Notes under the pieces: model-generated
The model's database searches: none
Told to the model about the DNA's origin: nothing
Seen by the model: only the letters and a program-made list of their open reading frames with translations
Position numbers and translations under genes: made by a program
Shown here: one piece after another, positions 27,101 to 42,100 of the stretch
Numbering within the stretch: position 1 is the first letter of the stretch
Layout of the letters: each line of letters starts with the position of its first letter
Source: Xestospongia muta
Taxonomy: Eukaryota; Porifera; Demospongiae; Haplosclerida; Petrosiidae
NCBI GenBank assembly: GCA_963693285.1
Contig: OY848917.1
Span: forward strand, 22,264,245 to 22,328,244
Length of the DNA: 64,000 bases
Reading direction: 5' to 3'

Positions 27101-30100
27101 TAAAAGATGCACTTTAATGTCATTTGTGGCTTTGTTGAGCTGCAGTTACAATATAATGAATAAAATTGCAAATGTGAATACATATAAATACCACACAATC
27201 TAAAACAATTGTAGTACACCCTTACAAGCTTCCCATGAAAGTTATTAAAAACTATTAATGTTAATAAAAACAATAGGGTAACAAAATAATAACATTCAAT
27301 TCAAAAGACTTAGAATTAATACTACATTATATCACACTTACCCGCTATTATATTTTAAAAAACATATTCAGATGACAAGTCATCACACCAACATAAATGT
27401 GTAAAACAAAACAATAGAGTAAACAAAATCACAACAACACATTCAATATATTTAAAATTTATACTACATTGCATCAAAATTATATCATATTATATTGTAA
27501 AGTACACATTCAAATAAGTACTTACAAAAACATAAATGTGAAAATAAAAACAATACAGCAAATAAAATAACAACAACTCATTCAATAACCTCAAAATTCA
27601 TACTAGAATATAACTATAATATTCTTAAAATATAGATAGAGAAACAATTTAGCAAAAAGATTCGAGTATTATTAGTGATACTCAATGTCATATCGCACGC
27701 AGTTAGGGTTAATAAAATTCAATGCTGATATAGCTATCAGCTGTTAAAAGATGCACTTTAATGTCATTTGTGGCTTTCATAAGCTCCAATTACAATATAA
27801 TGAATAAAATTGCAAATGTGAATACATATAGATACCACACAATACAAAACAATTATAGTACACCCTTATAAGCTTCCCATGAAAGTTATTAAAAACTATT
27901 AATGTTAATAAAAACAATAGGGTAACAAAATAACAACATTCAATTCAAAAGACTTAGAATTAATACTACATTATATCACACTTACCCGCTATTATATTTT
28001 AACGCACATATTCAGATGACAAGTCATCACACCAACATAAATGTGAAAAACAAAACAATAGAGTAAACAAAATCACAACAACACATTCAATATATTTAAA
28101 ATTCATACTAGATTTATCAAAATTATATCTTATTATATTGTAAAGTACACATTCAAATAAGTACTTACAAAAACATAAATGTGGAAAAAAAATACAGCAA
28201 ATAAAATGACAACAACTTGTTCAATAACCTCAAACTTCATACTAGAATATAACTATAATATTCTTAAAATATAGGTAGTAAAACAACTTAGCAAAAAGAT
28301 TTGAGCATTATTAGTGATATCCAATGTCGTATCACACACAGTTAGGGTTAATAAAATTCATTGCTGATATAGTTATCAGCAGTTAAATGATGCATTTTAA
28401 TGTCGTTTGTGGCTTTCATAAGCTCCAATTACAATATAATGAATAAAATTGCAAATGTGAATACATATAGATACCACACAATACAAAACAATTATAGTAC
28501 ACACTTACAAGCTTCCCATCATAGCTATTAAAAACTATTAATGCTAATAAAAACAATAGGGTAACAAAATAACAACATTCAATTCAAAAGATTTAGAATT
28601 AATACTACATTATGTCACACTTACCCGCTAATATATTTTAACGCACATATTCAGATGACAAGTCATCACACCGACATAAATGTGTAAAACAAAACAATAG
28701 AGTAAACAAAATCACAACAACACATTCAATATATTTAAAATTCATACTAGATTTATCAAAATTATATCCTATTATATTGTAAAGAACACATTCAAATAAG
28801 TACTTACAAAAACATAAATGTGGAAATAAAAACAATACAGCAAATAAAATGACAACAACTCGTTCAATAACCTCAAAATTCATACTAGAATATAACTATA
28901 ATATTCTTAAAATATAGATAGAGAAACAACTTAGCAAAAAGATTCGAGTATTATTAGTGATACTCAATGTCATATCGCACGCAGTTAGGGTTAATAAAAT
29001 TCATTGCTGATATAGTTATAAGCAGTTAAAAGATGCACTTTAATGTCATTTGTGGCTTTGTTGAGCTGCAGTTACAATATAATGAATAAAATTGCAAATG
29101 TGAATACATATAGATACCACACAATCTAAAACAATTATGGTACACCCTTACAAGCTTCCCATGAAAGTTATTAAAAACTATTAATGCTAATAAAAACAAT
29201 AGGGTAACAAAATAACAACATTCAATTCAAAAGACTTAGAATTAATACTACATTATATCACACTTACCCGCTATTATATTTTAACACACATATTCAGATG
29301 ACAAGTCATCACACCAACATAAATGTGTAAAACAAAACAATAGAGTAAACAAAATCACAACAACACATTCAATATATTTAAAATTTATACTACATTGCAT
29401 CAAAATTATATCATATTATATTGTAAAGTACACATTCAAATAAGTACTTACAAAAACATAAATGTGAAAATAAAAACAATACAGCAAATAAAATAACAAC
29501 AACTCGTTCAATAACCTCAAAATTCATACTAGAATATAACTATAACATTCTTAAAATATAGGTAGTAAAACAACTTAGCAAAAAGATTTGAGCATTATTA
29601 GTGATATCCAATGTCGTATCACACACAGTTAGGGTTAATAAAATTCATTGCTGATATAGCTATCAGCTGTTAAAAGATGCATTTTAATGTCATTTGTGGC
29701 TTTCATAAGCTCCAATTACAATATAATGAATAAAATTGCAAATGTGAATACATATAGATAACACACAATACAAAACAATTATAGTACACCCTTACAAGCT
29801 TCCCATCATAGCTATTAAAAACTATTAATGCTAATAAAAACAATAGGGTAACAAAATAACAACATTCAATTCTTAAATATTAATATTCTTAAAATATAGA
29901 TAGAGAAACAACTTAGCAAGAAGATTCGAGCATTATTAGTGATACCCAATGTCATAAAACACGCAGTTAGGGTTAATAAAATTCATTGCTAATATAGCTA
30001 TCGGCTATTAAAGGATGCACTTTAATGTCATTTGTGGCTTTCATAAGCTCCAATTACAATATAATGAATAAAATTGCAAATGTGAATATACATAGATACC

Positions 30101-33100
30101 ACACAACACAAAATCATTATTGTACACCCTTACAAGCTTCCCATCATAGCTATTAAAGACTATTAATCTTAATAAAAACAATAGGGTAACTAAATAACAA
30201 CTTTCAATTCAAATGACTTAGAATTAATACTACATTATATCAAACTTACCCGCTATTATATTTTAAACAACACATTCAGATGACAAGTCATCACACCAAC
30301 ATAAATGTGAAAAACAAAATAATAAAGTAAACAAAATCACAACAACACATTCAATATATTTAAAATTCATACTACATTGCATCAAAATTATATCCTATTA
30401 TATTGTAAAGTACACATTCAAATAAGCACTTACAAAAACATAAATGTGGAAATAAAAACAATACAGCAAATGAAATGGCAACAACTCGTTCAATAACCTC
30501 AAAATTCATACTAGGATATAGCTATAATATTCTTAAAATATAGATAGAGAAACAACTTAGCAAGAAGATTCGAGCATTATTAGTGATACCCAATGTCATA
30601 AAACACGCAGTTAGGGTTAATAAAATTCATTGCTGATATAGTTATAAGCAGTTAAAAGATGCACTTTAATGTCATTTGTGGCTTTGATGAGCTGCAGTTA
30701 CAATATAATGAATAAAATTGCAAATGTGAATACATATAAATACCACACAATCTAAAACAATTATAGTACACCCTTACAAGCTTCCCATGAAAGTTATTAA
30801 AAACTATTAATGCTGATAAAAACAATAGGGTAACAAAATAACAACTTTCAATTCAAATGACTTAGAATTAATACTACATTATATCACACTTACCTCCTAT
30901 TATATTTTAAACAACATATTCAGATGACAAGTCATCACACCAACATAAATGTGAAAAACAAAATAATAGAGTAAACAAAATCACAACAACACATTCAATA
31001 TATTTAAAATTCATACTACATTGCATCAAAATTATATAGTTATCAGCTGTTAAAAGATGCATTTTAATGTCATTTGTGGCTTTCATAAGCTCCAATTACA
31101 ATATAATCAATAAAATTGCAAATGTGAATACATATAGATACCACACAATACAAAACAATTATAGTACACCCTTACAAGTTTCCCATCATAGCTATTAAAA
31201 ACTATTAATGCTAATAAAAACAATAGGGTAACAAAATAACAACATTCAATTCAAAAGACTTAGAATTAATACTACATTATATCACACTTACCCGCTATTA
31301 TATTTTAACGCACATATTCAGATGACAAGTCATCACACCAACATAAATGTGAAAAACAAAACAATAGAGTAAACAAAATCACAACAACACATTCAATATA
31401 TTTAAAATTCATACTAGATTTATCAAAATTATATCCTATTATATTGTAAAGTACACATCCAAATAAGTACTTACAAAAAACATAAATGTGGAAATAAAAA
31501 CAATACAGCAAATAAAATGACAACAACTCATTCAATAACCTCAAAATTCATACTAGAATATAACTATAATATTCTTAAAATATAGATAGAGAAACAACTT
31601 AGCAAAAAGATTCGAGTATTATTAGTGATACTCAATGTCATATCGCACGCAGTTAGGGTTAATAAAATTCATTGCTGATATAGTTATAAGCAGTTAAAAG
31701 ATGCACTTTAATGTCATTTGTGGCTTTGATGAGCTGCAGTTACAATATAATGAATAAAATTGCAAATGTGAATACATATAAATACCACACAATCTAAAAC
31801 AATTATAGTACACCCTTACAAGCTTCCCATGAAAGTTATTAAAAACTATTAATGCTAATAAAAACAATAGGGTAACAAAATAGCAACATTCAATTCTTAA
31901 ATATTAATATTCTTAAAATATAGATAGAGAAACAACTTAGCAAGAAGATTCGAGCATTATTAGTGATACCCAATGTCATAAAACACGCAGTTAGGGTTAA
32001 TAAAATTCATTGCTAATATAGCTATCGGCTATTAAAGGATGCACTTTAATGTCATTTGTGGCTTTCATAAGCTCCAATTACAATATAATGAATAAAATTG
32101 CAAATGTGAATATACATAGATACCACACAACACAAAATCATTATTGTACACCCTTACAAGCTTCCCATCATAGCTATTAAAGACTATTAATCTTAATAAA
32201 AACAATAGGGTAACTAAATAACAACTTTCAATTCAAATGACTTAGAATTAATACTACATTATATCAAACTTACCCGCTATTATATTTTAAACAACACATT
32301 CAGATGACAAGTCATTACACCAACATAAATGTGAAAAACAAAATAATAGAGTAAACAAAATCACAACAACACATTCAACATATTTAAAATTCATACTACA
32401 TTGCATCAAAATTATATCCTATTATATTGTAAAGTACACATTCAAATAAGCACTTACAAAAACATAAATGTGGAAATAAAAACAATACAGCAAATGAAAT
32501 GGCAACAACTCGTTCAATAACCTCAAAATTCATACTAGAATATAGCTATAATATTCTTAAAATATAGATAGAGAAACAACTTAGCAAGAAGATTCGAGCA
32601 TTATTAGTGATACCCAATGTCATAAAACACGCAGTTAGGGTTAATAAAATTCATTGCTGATATAGTTATAAGCAGTTAAAAGATGGACTTTAATGTCATT
32701 TGTGGCTTTGATGAGCTGCAGTTACAATATAATGAATAAAATTGCAAATGTGAATACATATAAATACCACACAATCTAAAACAATTATTGTACACCCTTA
32801 CAAGCTTCCCATCATAGCTATTAAAGACTATTAATCTTAATAAAAACAATAGGGTAACTAAATAACAACTTTCAATTCAAATGACTTAGAATTAATACTA
32901 CATTATATCACACTTACCGACTATTATATTTTAAACAACACATTCAGATGACAAGTCATTACACCAACATAAATGTGAAAAACAAAATAATAGAGTAAAC
33001 AAAATCACAACAACACATTCAATATATTTAACATTCATACTACATTGCATCAAAATTATATCCTATTATATTGTAAAGTACACATTCAAATAAGCACTTA

Positions 33101-36100
33101 CAAAAACATAAATGTGGAAATAAAAACAATACAGCAAATGAAATGGCAACAACTCGTTCAATAACCTCAAAATTCATACTAGAATATAGCTATAATATTC
33201 TTAAAATATAGATAGAGAAACAACTTAGCAAGAAGATTCGAGCATTATTAGTGATACCCAATGTCATAAAACACGCAGTTAGGGTTAATAAAATTCATTG
33301 CTGATATAGTTATAAGCAGTTAAAAGATGCACTTTAATGTCATTTGTGGCTTTGATGAGCTGCAGTTACAATATAATGAATAAAATTGCAAATGTGAATA
33401 CATATAAATACCACACAATCTAAAACAATTATAGTACACCCTTACAAGCTTCCCATCATAGCTATTAAAATCTATTAATGCTAATAAAAACAATAGGGTA
33501 ACTAAATAACAACATTCAATTCAAAAGACTTAGAATTAATACTACATTATATCACACTTACCAGCTATTATATTTTAAAAAACATATTCAGATGACAAGT
33601 CATCACACCAACATAAATGTGAAAAACAAAACAATAGAGTAAACAAAATCACAACAACACATTCAATATATTTAAAATTCATACTAGATTTATCAAAATT
33701 ATATCCTATTATATTGTAAAGTACACATTCAAATAAGTACTTACAAAAACATAAATGTGGAAATAAAAACAATACAGCAAATAAAATGACAACAACTCGT
33801 TCAATAACCTCAAAATTCATACTAGAATATAACTATAATATTCTTAAAATATAGGTAGAGAAACAACTTAGCAAAAAGATTCGAGTATTATTAGTGATAC
33901 TCAATGTCATATCGCACGCAGTTAGGGTTAATAAAATTCATTGCTGATATAGTTATAAGCAGTTAAAAGATGCACTTTAATGTCATTTGTGGCTTTCATA
34001 AGCTCCAATTACAATATAATGAATAAAATTGCAAATGTGAATATATATAAATACCACACAATCTAAAACAATTATAGTACACCCTTACAAGCTTCCCATG
34101 AAAGTTATTAAAAACTATTAATGTTAATAAAAACAATAGGGTAACAAAATAACAACATTCAATTCAAAAGACTTATAATTAATACTACATTGTATCACAC
34201 TTACCCGCTATTATATTTTAACGCACATATTCAGATGACAAGTCATCACACCAACATAAATGTGAAAAACAAAACAATAGAGTAAACAAAATCACAACAA
34301 CACATTCAATATATTTAAAATTCATACTAGATTTATCAAAATTATATCCTATTATATTGTAAAGTACACATTCAAATAAGTACTTACAAAAACATAAATG
34401 TGGAAATAAAAACAATACAGCAAATAAAATGACAACAACTCGTTCAATAACCTCAAAATTTATACTAGAATATAACTATAATATTCTTAAAATATAGGTA
34501 GAGAAACAACTTAGCAAAAAGATTTGAGCATTAATAGTGATATCCAATGTCGTATCACACACTGTTAGGGTTAATAAAATTCATTGCTGATATAGTTATC
34601 AGCTGTTAAAAGATGCATTTTAATGTCATTTGTGGCTTTCATAAGCTCCAATTACAATATAATCAATAAAATTGCAAATGTGAATACATATAGATACCAC
34701 ACAATACAAAACAATTATAGTACACCCTTACAAGCTTCCCATCATAGCTATTAAAAACTATTAATGCTAATAAAAACAATAGGGTAACAAAATAACAACA
34801 TTCAATTCAAAAGACTTAGAATTAATACTACATTATATCACACTTACCTCCTATTATATTTTAAAAAACATATTCAGATGACAAGTCATCACACCAACAT
34901 AAATGTGAAAAACAAAACAATAGAGTAAACAAAATCACAACAACACATTCAATATATTTAAAGTTCATACTAGATTTATCAAAATTATATCCTATTATAT
35001 TGTAAAGTACACATTCAAATAAGTACTTACAAAAACATAAATGTGAAAATAAAAACAATACAGCAAATAAAATAACAACAACTTGTTCAATAACCTCAAA
35101 ATTCATACTACAATATAACTATAACATTCTTAAAATATATGTAGTAAAACAACTTAGCAAAAAGATTTGAGCATTATTAGTGATATCCAATGTCGTATCA
35201 CACACAGTTAGGGTTAATAAAATTCATTGCTGATATAGCTATCAGCTGTTAAAAGATGCATTTTAATGTCATTTGTGGCTTTCATAAGCTCCAATTACAA
35301 TATAATGAATAAAATTGCAAATGTGAATACATATAGATAACACACAATACAAAACAATTATAGTACACCCTTACAAGCTTCCCATCATAGCTATTAAAAA
35401 CTATTAATGCTAATAAAAACAATAAGGTAACAAAATAACAACATTCAATTCAAAAGACTTAGAATTAATACTACATTATATCACACTTACCAGCTATTAT
35501 ATTTTAAAAAACATATTCAGATGACAAGTCATCACACCAACATAAATGTGTAAAACAAAACAATAGAGTAAACAAAATCACAACAACACATTCAATATAT
35601 TTAAAATTCATACTAGATTTATCAAAATTATATCCTATTATATTGTGAAGTAAACATTCAAATAAACGCTTACAAAAACATAAATGTGGAAATGAAAACA
35701 ATACAGCAAATAAAATGGCAACAACCCAATCAATAACCTCAAAATTCATACTAGAATATATCTAGAATATGCTTAAATATAGATAGAGAAACAACTTAGC
35801 AAGAAGATTTAAGCATTATTAGTGATACCCAATGTCATATCACACACAGTAAGTGTTATATAAAATTCATTGCTGATATAGTTATCAGCTGTCAAAGGAT
35901 GCACTTTAATGTCATTTGTGGCTTTCATAAGCTCCAATTACAATATAATGAATAAAATTGCAAATGTGAATACATATAGATACCACACAATACAAAACAA
36001 TTATAGTACACCTTACAAGCTTCCCATGAAAGTTATTAAAAACTATTAATGTTAATAACAACAATAGGGTAACAAAATAACAACATTCAATTCAAAAGAC

Positions 36101-39100
36101 TTAGAATCAATACTACATTATATCACACTTACTGGCTATTATATTTTAAACAACATATTCAGATGACAAGTAATCACACCAACATAAATGTGAAAAACAA
36201 ATTAATAGAGTAAACAAAATCACAACAACACATTCAATATATTTAAAATTCATACTAGATTTATCAAAATTATATCCTATTATATTGTAAATTACACATT
36301 CAAATAAGTACTTACAAAAACATAAATGTGAAAATAAAAACAATACAGCAAATAAAATAACAACAACTCGTTCAATAACCTCAAACTTCATACTAGAATA
36401 TAACTATAACATTCTTAAAATATAGGTAGAGAAACAACTTAGCAAGAAGATTCGAGTATTATTAGCGATACCCAATGTCATATCGCAGACAGTTAAGGTT
36501 AATAAAATTCATTGCTGATATAGTTATCAGCTGTCAAAGGATGCACTTTAATGTCATTTGTGGCTTTCATAAGCTCCAATTACAATATAATGAATAAAAT
36601 TGCAAATGTGAATACATATAGATACCACACAATACAAAACAATTATAGTACACCCATACAAGCTTCCCATGAAAGTTATTAAAAACTATTAATGTTAATA
36701 AAAACAATAGGGTAACAAAATAACAACATTCAATTCAAAAGACTTAGAATTAATACTACATTGTATCACACTTACCTCCTATTATATTTTAACGCACATA
36801 TTTAGATGACAAGTCATCACACCAACATAAATGTGTAAAACAAAACAATAGAGTAAACAAAATCACAACAGCACATTCAATATATTTAAAATTCATACTA
36901 GATTTATCAAAAGTTATATCCTATTATATTGTAAATTACACATTCAAATAAGTACTTACAAAAACATAAATGTGGAAAAAAAATACAGCAAATAAAATGA
37001 CAACAACTCATTCAATAATCTCAAAATTTATACTAGAAAATAGCTAGAATATGCTTAAATATAGATAGAGAAACAACTTAGCAAGAAGATTTAAGCATTA
37101 TTAGTGATACCCAATGTCATATCACACACAGTAAGTGTTATATAAAATTCATTGCTGATATAGTTATCAGCTGTTAAAGGATGCACTTTAATGTCATTTG
37201 TGGCTTTCATAAGCTCCAATTACAATATAATGAATAAAATTGCAAATGTGAATACATATAGATACCACACAATACAAAACAATTATAGTACACCCTTACA
37301 AGCTTCCCATTATAGCTATTAAAAACTATTAATGTTAATAAAAACAATAGGGTAACAAAATAATAACATTCAATTCAAAAGACTTAAAATTAATACTACA
37401 TTATATCACACTTACCGGCTATTATATTTTAAAAAACATATTCAGATGACAAGTAATCACACCAACATAAATGTGAAAAACAAAATAATAGAGTAAACAA
37501 AATCACAACAACACATTCAATATATTTAAAATTCATACTAGATTTATCAAAATTATATCCTATTATATTGTAAATTACACATTCAAATAAGTACTTACAA
37601 AAACATAAATGTGAAAATAAAAACAATATAGCAAATAAAATAACAACAACTCAATCAATAACTCAAACTTCATACTAAAATATAACTATAACATTCTTAA
37701 AATATAGGTAGAGAAATAACTTAGCAAGAAGATTCGAGTATTATTAGCGATACCCAATGTCATATCACACACAGTTAGGGTTAATAAAATTCATTGCTGA
37801 TATAGTTATCAGCTGTTAAAAGATGCACTTTAATGTTATTTGTGGCTTTCATAAGCTCCAATTACAATATAATGAATAAAATTGCAAATATGAATACATA
37901 TAGATACTACACAATACAAAACAATTATAGTACACCCTTACAAGCTTCCCATGAAAGTTATTAAAAACTATTAATGTTAATAAAAACAATAGGGTAACAA
38001 AATAACAACATTCAATTCAAAAGACTTAGATTTAATACTACATTATATCACACTTACCTCCTATTATATTTTAACGCACATATTCAGATGACAAGTCATC
38101 ACACCAACATAAATGTGTAAAACAAAATAATAGAGTAAACAAAATCACAACAACACATTCAATATATTTAAAATTCATACTAGATTTATCAAAAGTTATA
38201 TCCTATTATATTGTAAAGTACACATTCAAATAAGTACTTACAAAAACATAAATGTGGAAATAAAAACAATACAGCAAATAAAATGACAACAACTCGTTCA
38301 ATAACCTCAAAATTCATACTACAATATAACTATAATATTCTTAAAATATAGGTAGAGAAACAACTTAGCAAAAAGATTCGAGTATTATTAGTGATACTCA
38401 ATGTCATATCGCACGAAGTTAGGGTTAATAAAATTCATTGCTGATATAGTTATAAGCAGTTAAAAGATGCACTTTAATGTCATTTGTGGCTTTGATGAGC
38501 TGCAGTTACAATATAATGAATAAAATTGCAAATGTGAATACATATAAATACCACACAATCTAAATCAATTATAGTACACCCTTACAAGCTTCCCATGAAA
38601 GTTATTAAAAACTATTAATGCTAATAAAAACAATAGGGTAACAAAATAACAACATTCAATTCAAAAGATTTAGAATTAATACTACATTGTATCACACTTA
38701 CCTCCTATTATATTTTAAAGCACATATTTAGATGACAAGTCATCACACCAACATAAATGTGTAAAACAAAACAATAGAGTAAACAAAATCACAACAACAC
38801 ATTCAATATATTTAAAATTCATACTAGATTTATCAAATGTTATATCCTATTATATTGTAAATTACACATTCAAATAAGTACTTACAAAAACATAAATGTG
38901 GAAAAACAATACAGCAAATAAAATGGCAACAACCCATTCAATAACCTCAAAATTCATACTAGAATATAGCTAGAATATGCTTAAATATAGATAGAGAAAC
39001 AACTTAGCAAGAAGATTTAAGCATTATTAGTGATACCCAATGTCATATCACACACAGTAAGTGTTATATAAAATTCATTGCTGATATAGTTATCAGCTGT

Positions 39101-42100
39101 TAAAGGATGCACTTTAATGTCATTTGTGGCTTTCATAAGCTCCAATTACAATATAATAAAAAAAATTGCAAATGTGAATACATATAGATACCACACAATA
39201 CAAAACAAATATGGTACACCCTTATAAGCTTCCCATCATAGCTATTAAAGACTATTAATCTTAATAAAAACAATAGGGTAATTAAATAACAACTTTCAAT
39301 TCAAATGACTTAGAATTAATACTACATTATATCAAACTTACCCGCTATTACATTTTAAACAACACATTCAGATGACAAGTCATCACATCAACATAAATGT
39401 GAAAAACAAAATAATAGAGTAAACAAAATCACAACAACACATTCAATATATTTAAAATTCATACTAGATTTATCAAAATTATATCCTATTATATTGTAAA
39501 GTACACATTCAAATAAGCGCTTACAAAAACATAACAAGGAAATTAAAACAATACAGCAAATAAAATAACAACAACTCGTTCAATAACCTCAAAATTCATA
39601 CTAGAATATAGCTATAATATTCTTAAAATATAGATAAAGAAATAACTTAGCAAGAAGATTTGAGCATTACTAGTGATACCCAATGTCATAAAACTTGAGT
39701 TAGGGTTAATTAAATTCATTGCTAATATAGCTATCAGCTGTTAAAAGATGCACTTTAATGTCATTTGTGGCTTTCATAAGCTCCAATTACAATATAATGA
39801 ATAAAATTGCAAATGTGAATATACATAGATACCACACAATACAAAATCATTATTGTACACCCTTACAAGCTTCCCATCATAGCTATTAAAGACTATTAAT
39901 CTTAATAAAAACAATAGGGTAACTAAATAACAACTTTCAATTCAAATGACTTAGAATTAATACTACATTATATCACACTTAACAACTATTATATTTTAAA
40001 CAACATATTCAGATGACAAGTCATCACACCAACATAAATGTGAAAAACAAAATAATAGAGTAAACAAAATCACAACAACACATTCAATATATTTAAAATT
40101 CATACTACATTGCATCAAAATTATATCCTATTATATTGTAAAGTACACATTCAAATAAGTACTTACAAAAACATAAAAGTGGAAATGAAAACAATACATC
40201 AAATGAAATGGCAACAACTAGTTCAATAACCTCAAAATTCATACTAGAATATAGCTATAATATTCTTAAAATATAGATAGAGAAACAACTTAGCAAGAAG
40301 ATTCGAGCATTATTAGTGATACCCAATGTCATAAAACACGCAGTTAGGGTTAATAAAATTCATTGCTAATATAGCTATCGGCTATTAAAGGATGCACTTT
40401 AATGTCATTTGTGGCTTTCATAAGCTCCAATTACAATAAAATGAATAAAATTGCAAATGTGAATATACATAGATACCACACAATACAAAATCATTATTGT
40501 ACACCCTTACAAGCTTCCCATCATAGCTATTAAAATCTATTAATCTTAATAAAAACAATAGGGTAACTAAATAACAACTTTCAATTCAAATGACTTAGAA
40601 TTAATACTACATTATATCACACTTACCAACTATTATATTTTAAACAACATATTCAGATGACAAGTCATCACACCAACATAAATGTGAAAAACAAAATAAT
40701 AGAGTAAACAAAATCACAACAACACATTCAATATATTTAAAATTCATACTACATTGCATCAAAATTATATCCTATTATATTGTAAATTACACATTCAAAT
40801 AAGTACTTACAAAAACATAAATGTGGAAATAAAAACAATACAGCAAATAAAATGACAACAACTCGTTCAATAACCTCAAAATTCATACTACAATATAACT
40901 ATAATACTCTTAAAATATAGGTAGAGAAACAACTTAGCAAAAAGATTCGAGTATTATTAGTGATACTCAATGTCATATCGCACGAAGTTAGGGTTAATAA
41001 AATTCATTGCTGATATAGTTATAAGCAGTTAAAAGATGCACTTTAATGTCATTTGTGGCTTTGATGAGCTGCAGTTACAATATAATGAATAAAATTGCAA
41101 ATGTGAATACATATAAATACCACACAATCTAAAACAATTATAGTACACCCTTACAAGCTTCCCATGAAAGTTATTAAAAACTATTAATGCTAATAAAAAC
41201 AATAGGGTAACAAAATAATAACATTCAATTCAAAAGACTTAGAATTAATACTACATTGTATCACACTTACCTCCTATTATATTTTAACGCACATATTTAG
41301 ATGACAAGTCATCACACCAACATAAATGTGTAAAACAAAACAATAGAGTAAACAAAATCACAACAACACATTCAATATATTTAAAATTTATACTACATTA
41401 TATCAAAATTATATCTTATTATATTTTAAAGGACACATTCAAATAAGTACTTACAAAAACATAAATGTGGAAAATAAAACAATACAGCAAATAAAATAAC
41501 AACAACTCATTCAATAACCTCAAAATTTATTCTAGAATATAACTATAATATTCTTAAAATATAGGTAGAGAAACAACTTAGCAAGAAGATTCGAGTATTA
41601 TTAGTGATACCCAATGTCGTATTGCAGACAGGGTTAATAAAATTCATTGCTGATATAGTTATCAGCTGTTAAAGGATGCACTTTAATGTCATTTGTGGCT
41701 TTCATAAGCTCCAATTACAATATAATGAATAAAATTGCAAATGTGAATACATATAGTACCACACAATACAAAACAATTATAGTACACCTTACAAGCTTTT
41801 CATCATAGCTATTAAAAACTATTAATCTTAATAAAAACAATAGGGTAACAAAATAACAACATTCAATTCAAAAGACTTAGAATTAATACTACATTATATC
41901 ACACTTACCTCCTATTATATTTTAACGCACATATTTAGATGACAAGTCATCACACCAACATAAATGTGTAAAACAAAACAATAGAGTAAACAAAATCACA
42001 ACAACACATTCAATATATTTAAAATTTATACTAGATTTATCAAAAGTTATATCCTATTATATTGTAAATTACACATTCAAATAAGTACTTACAAAAACAT

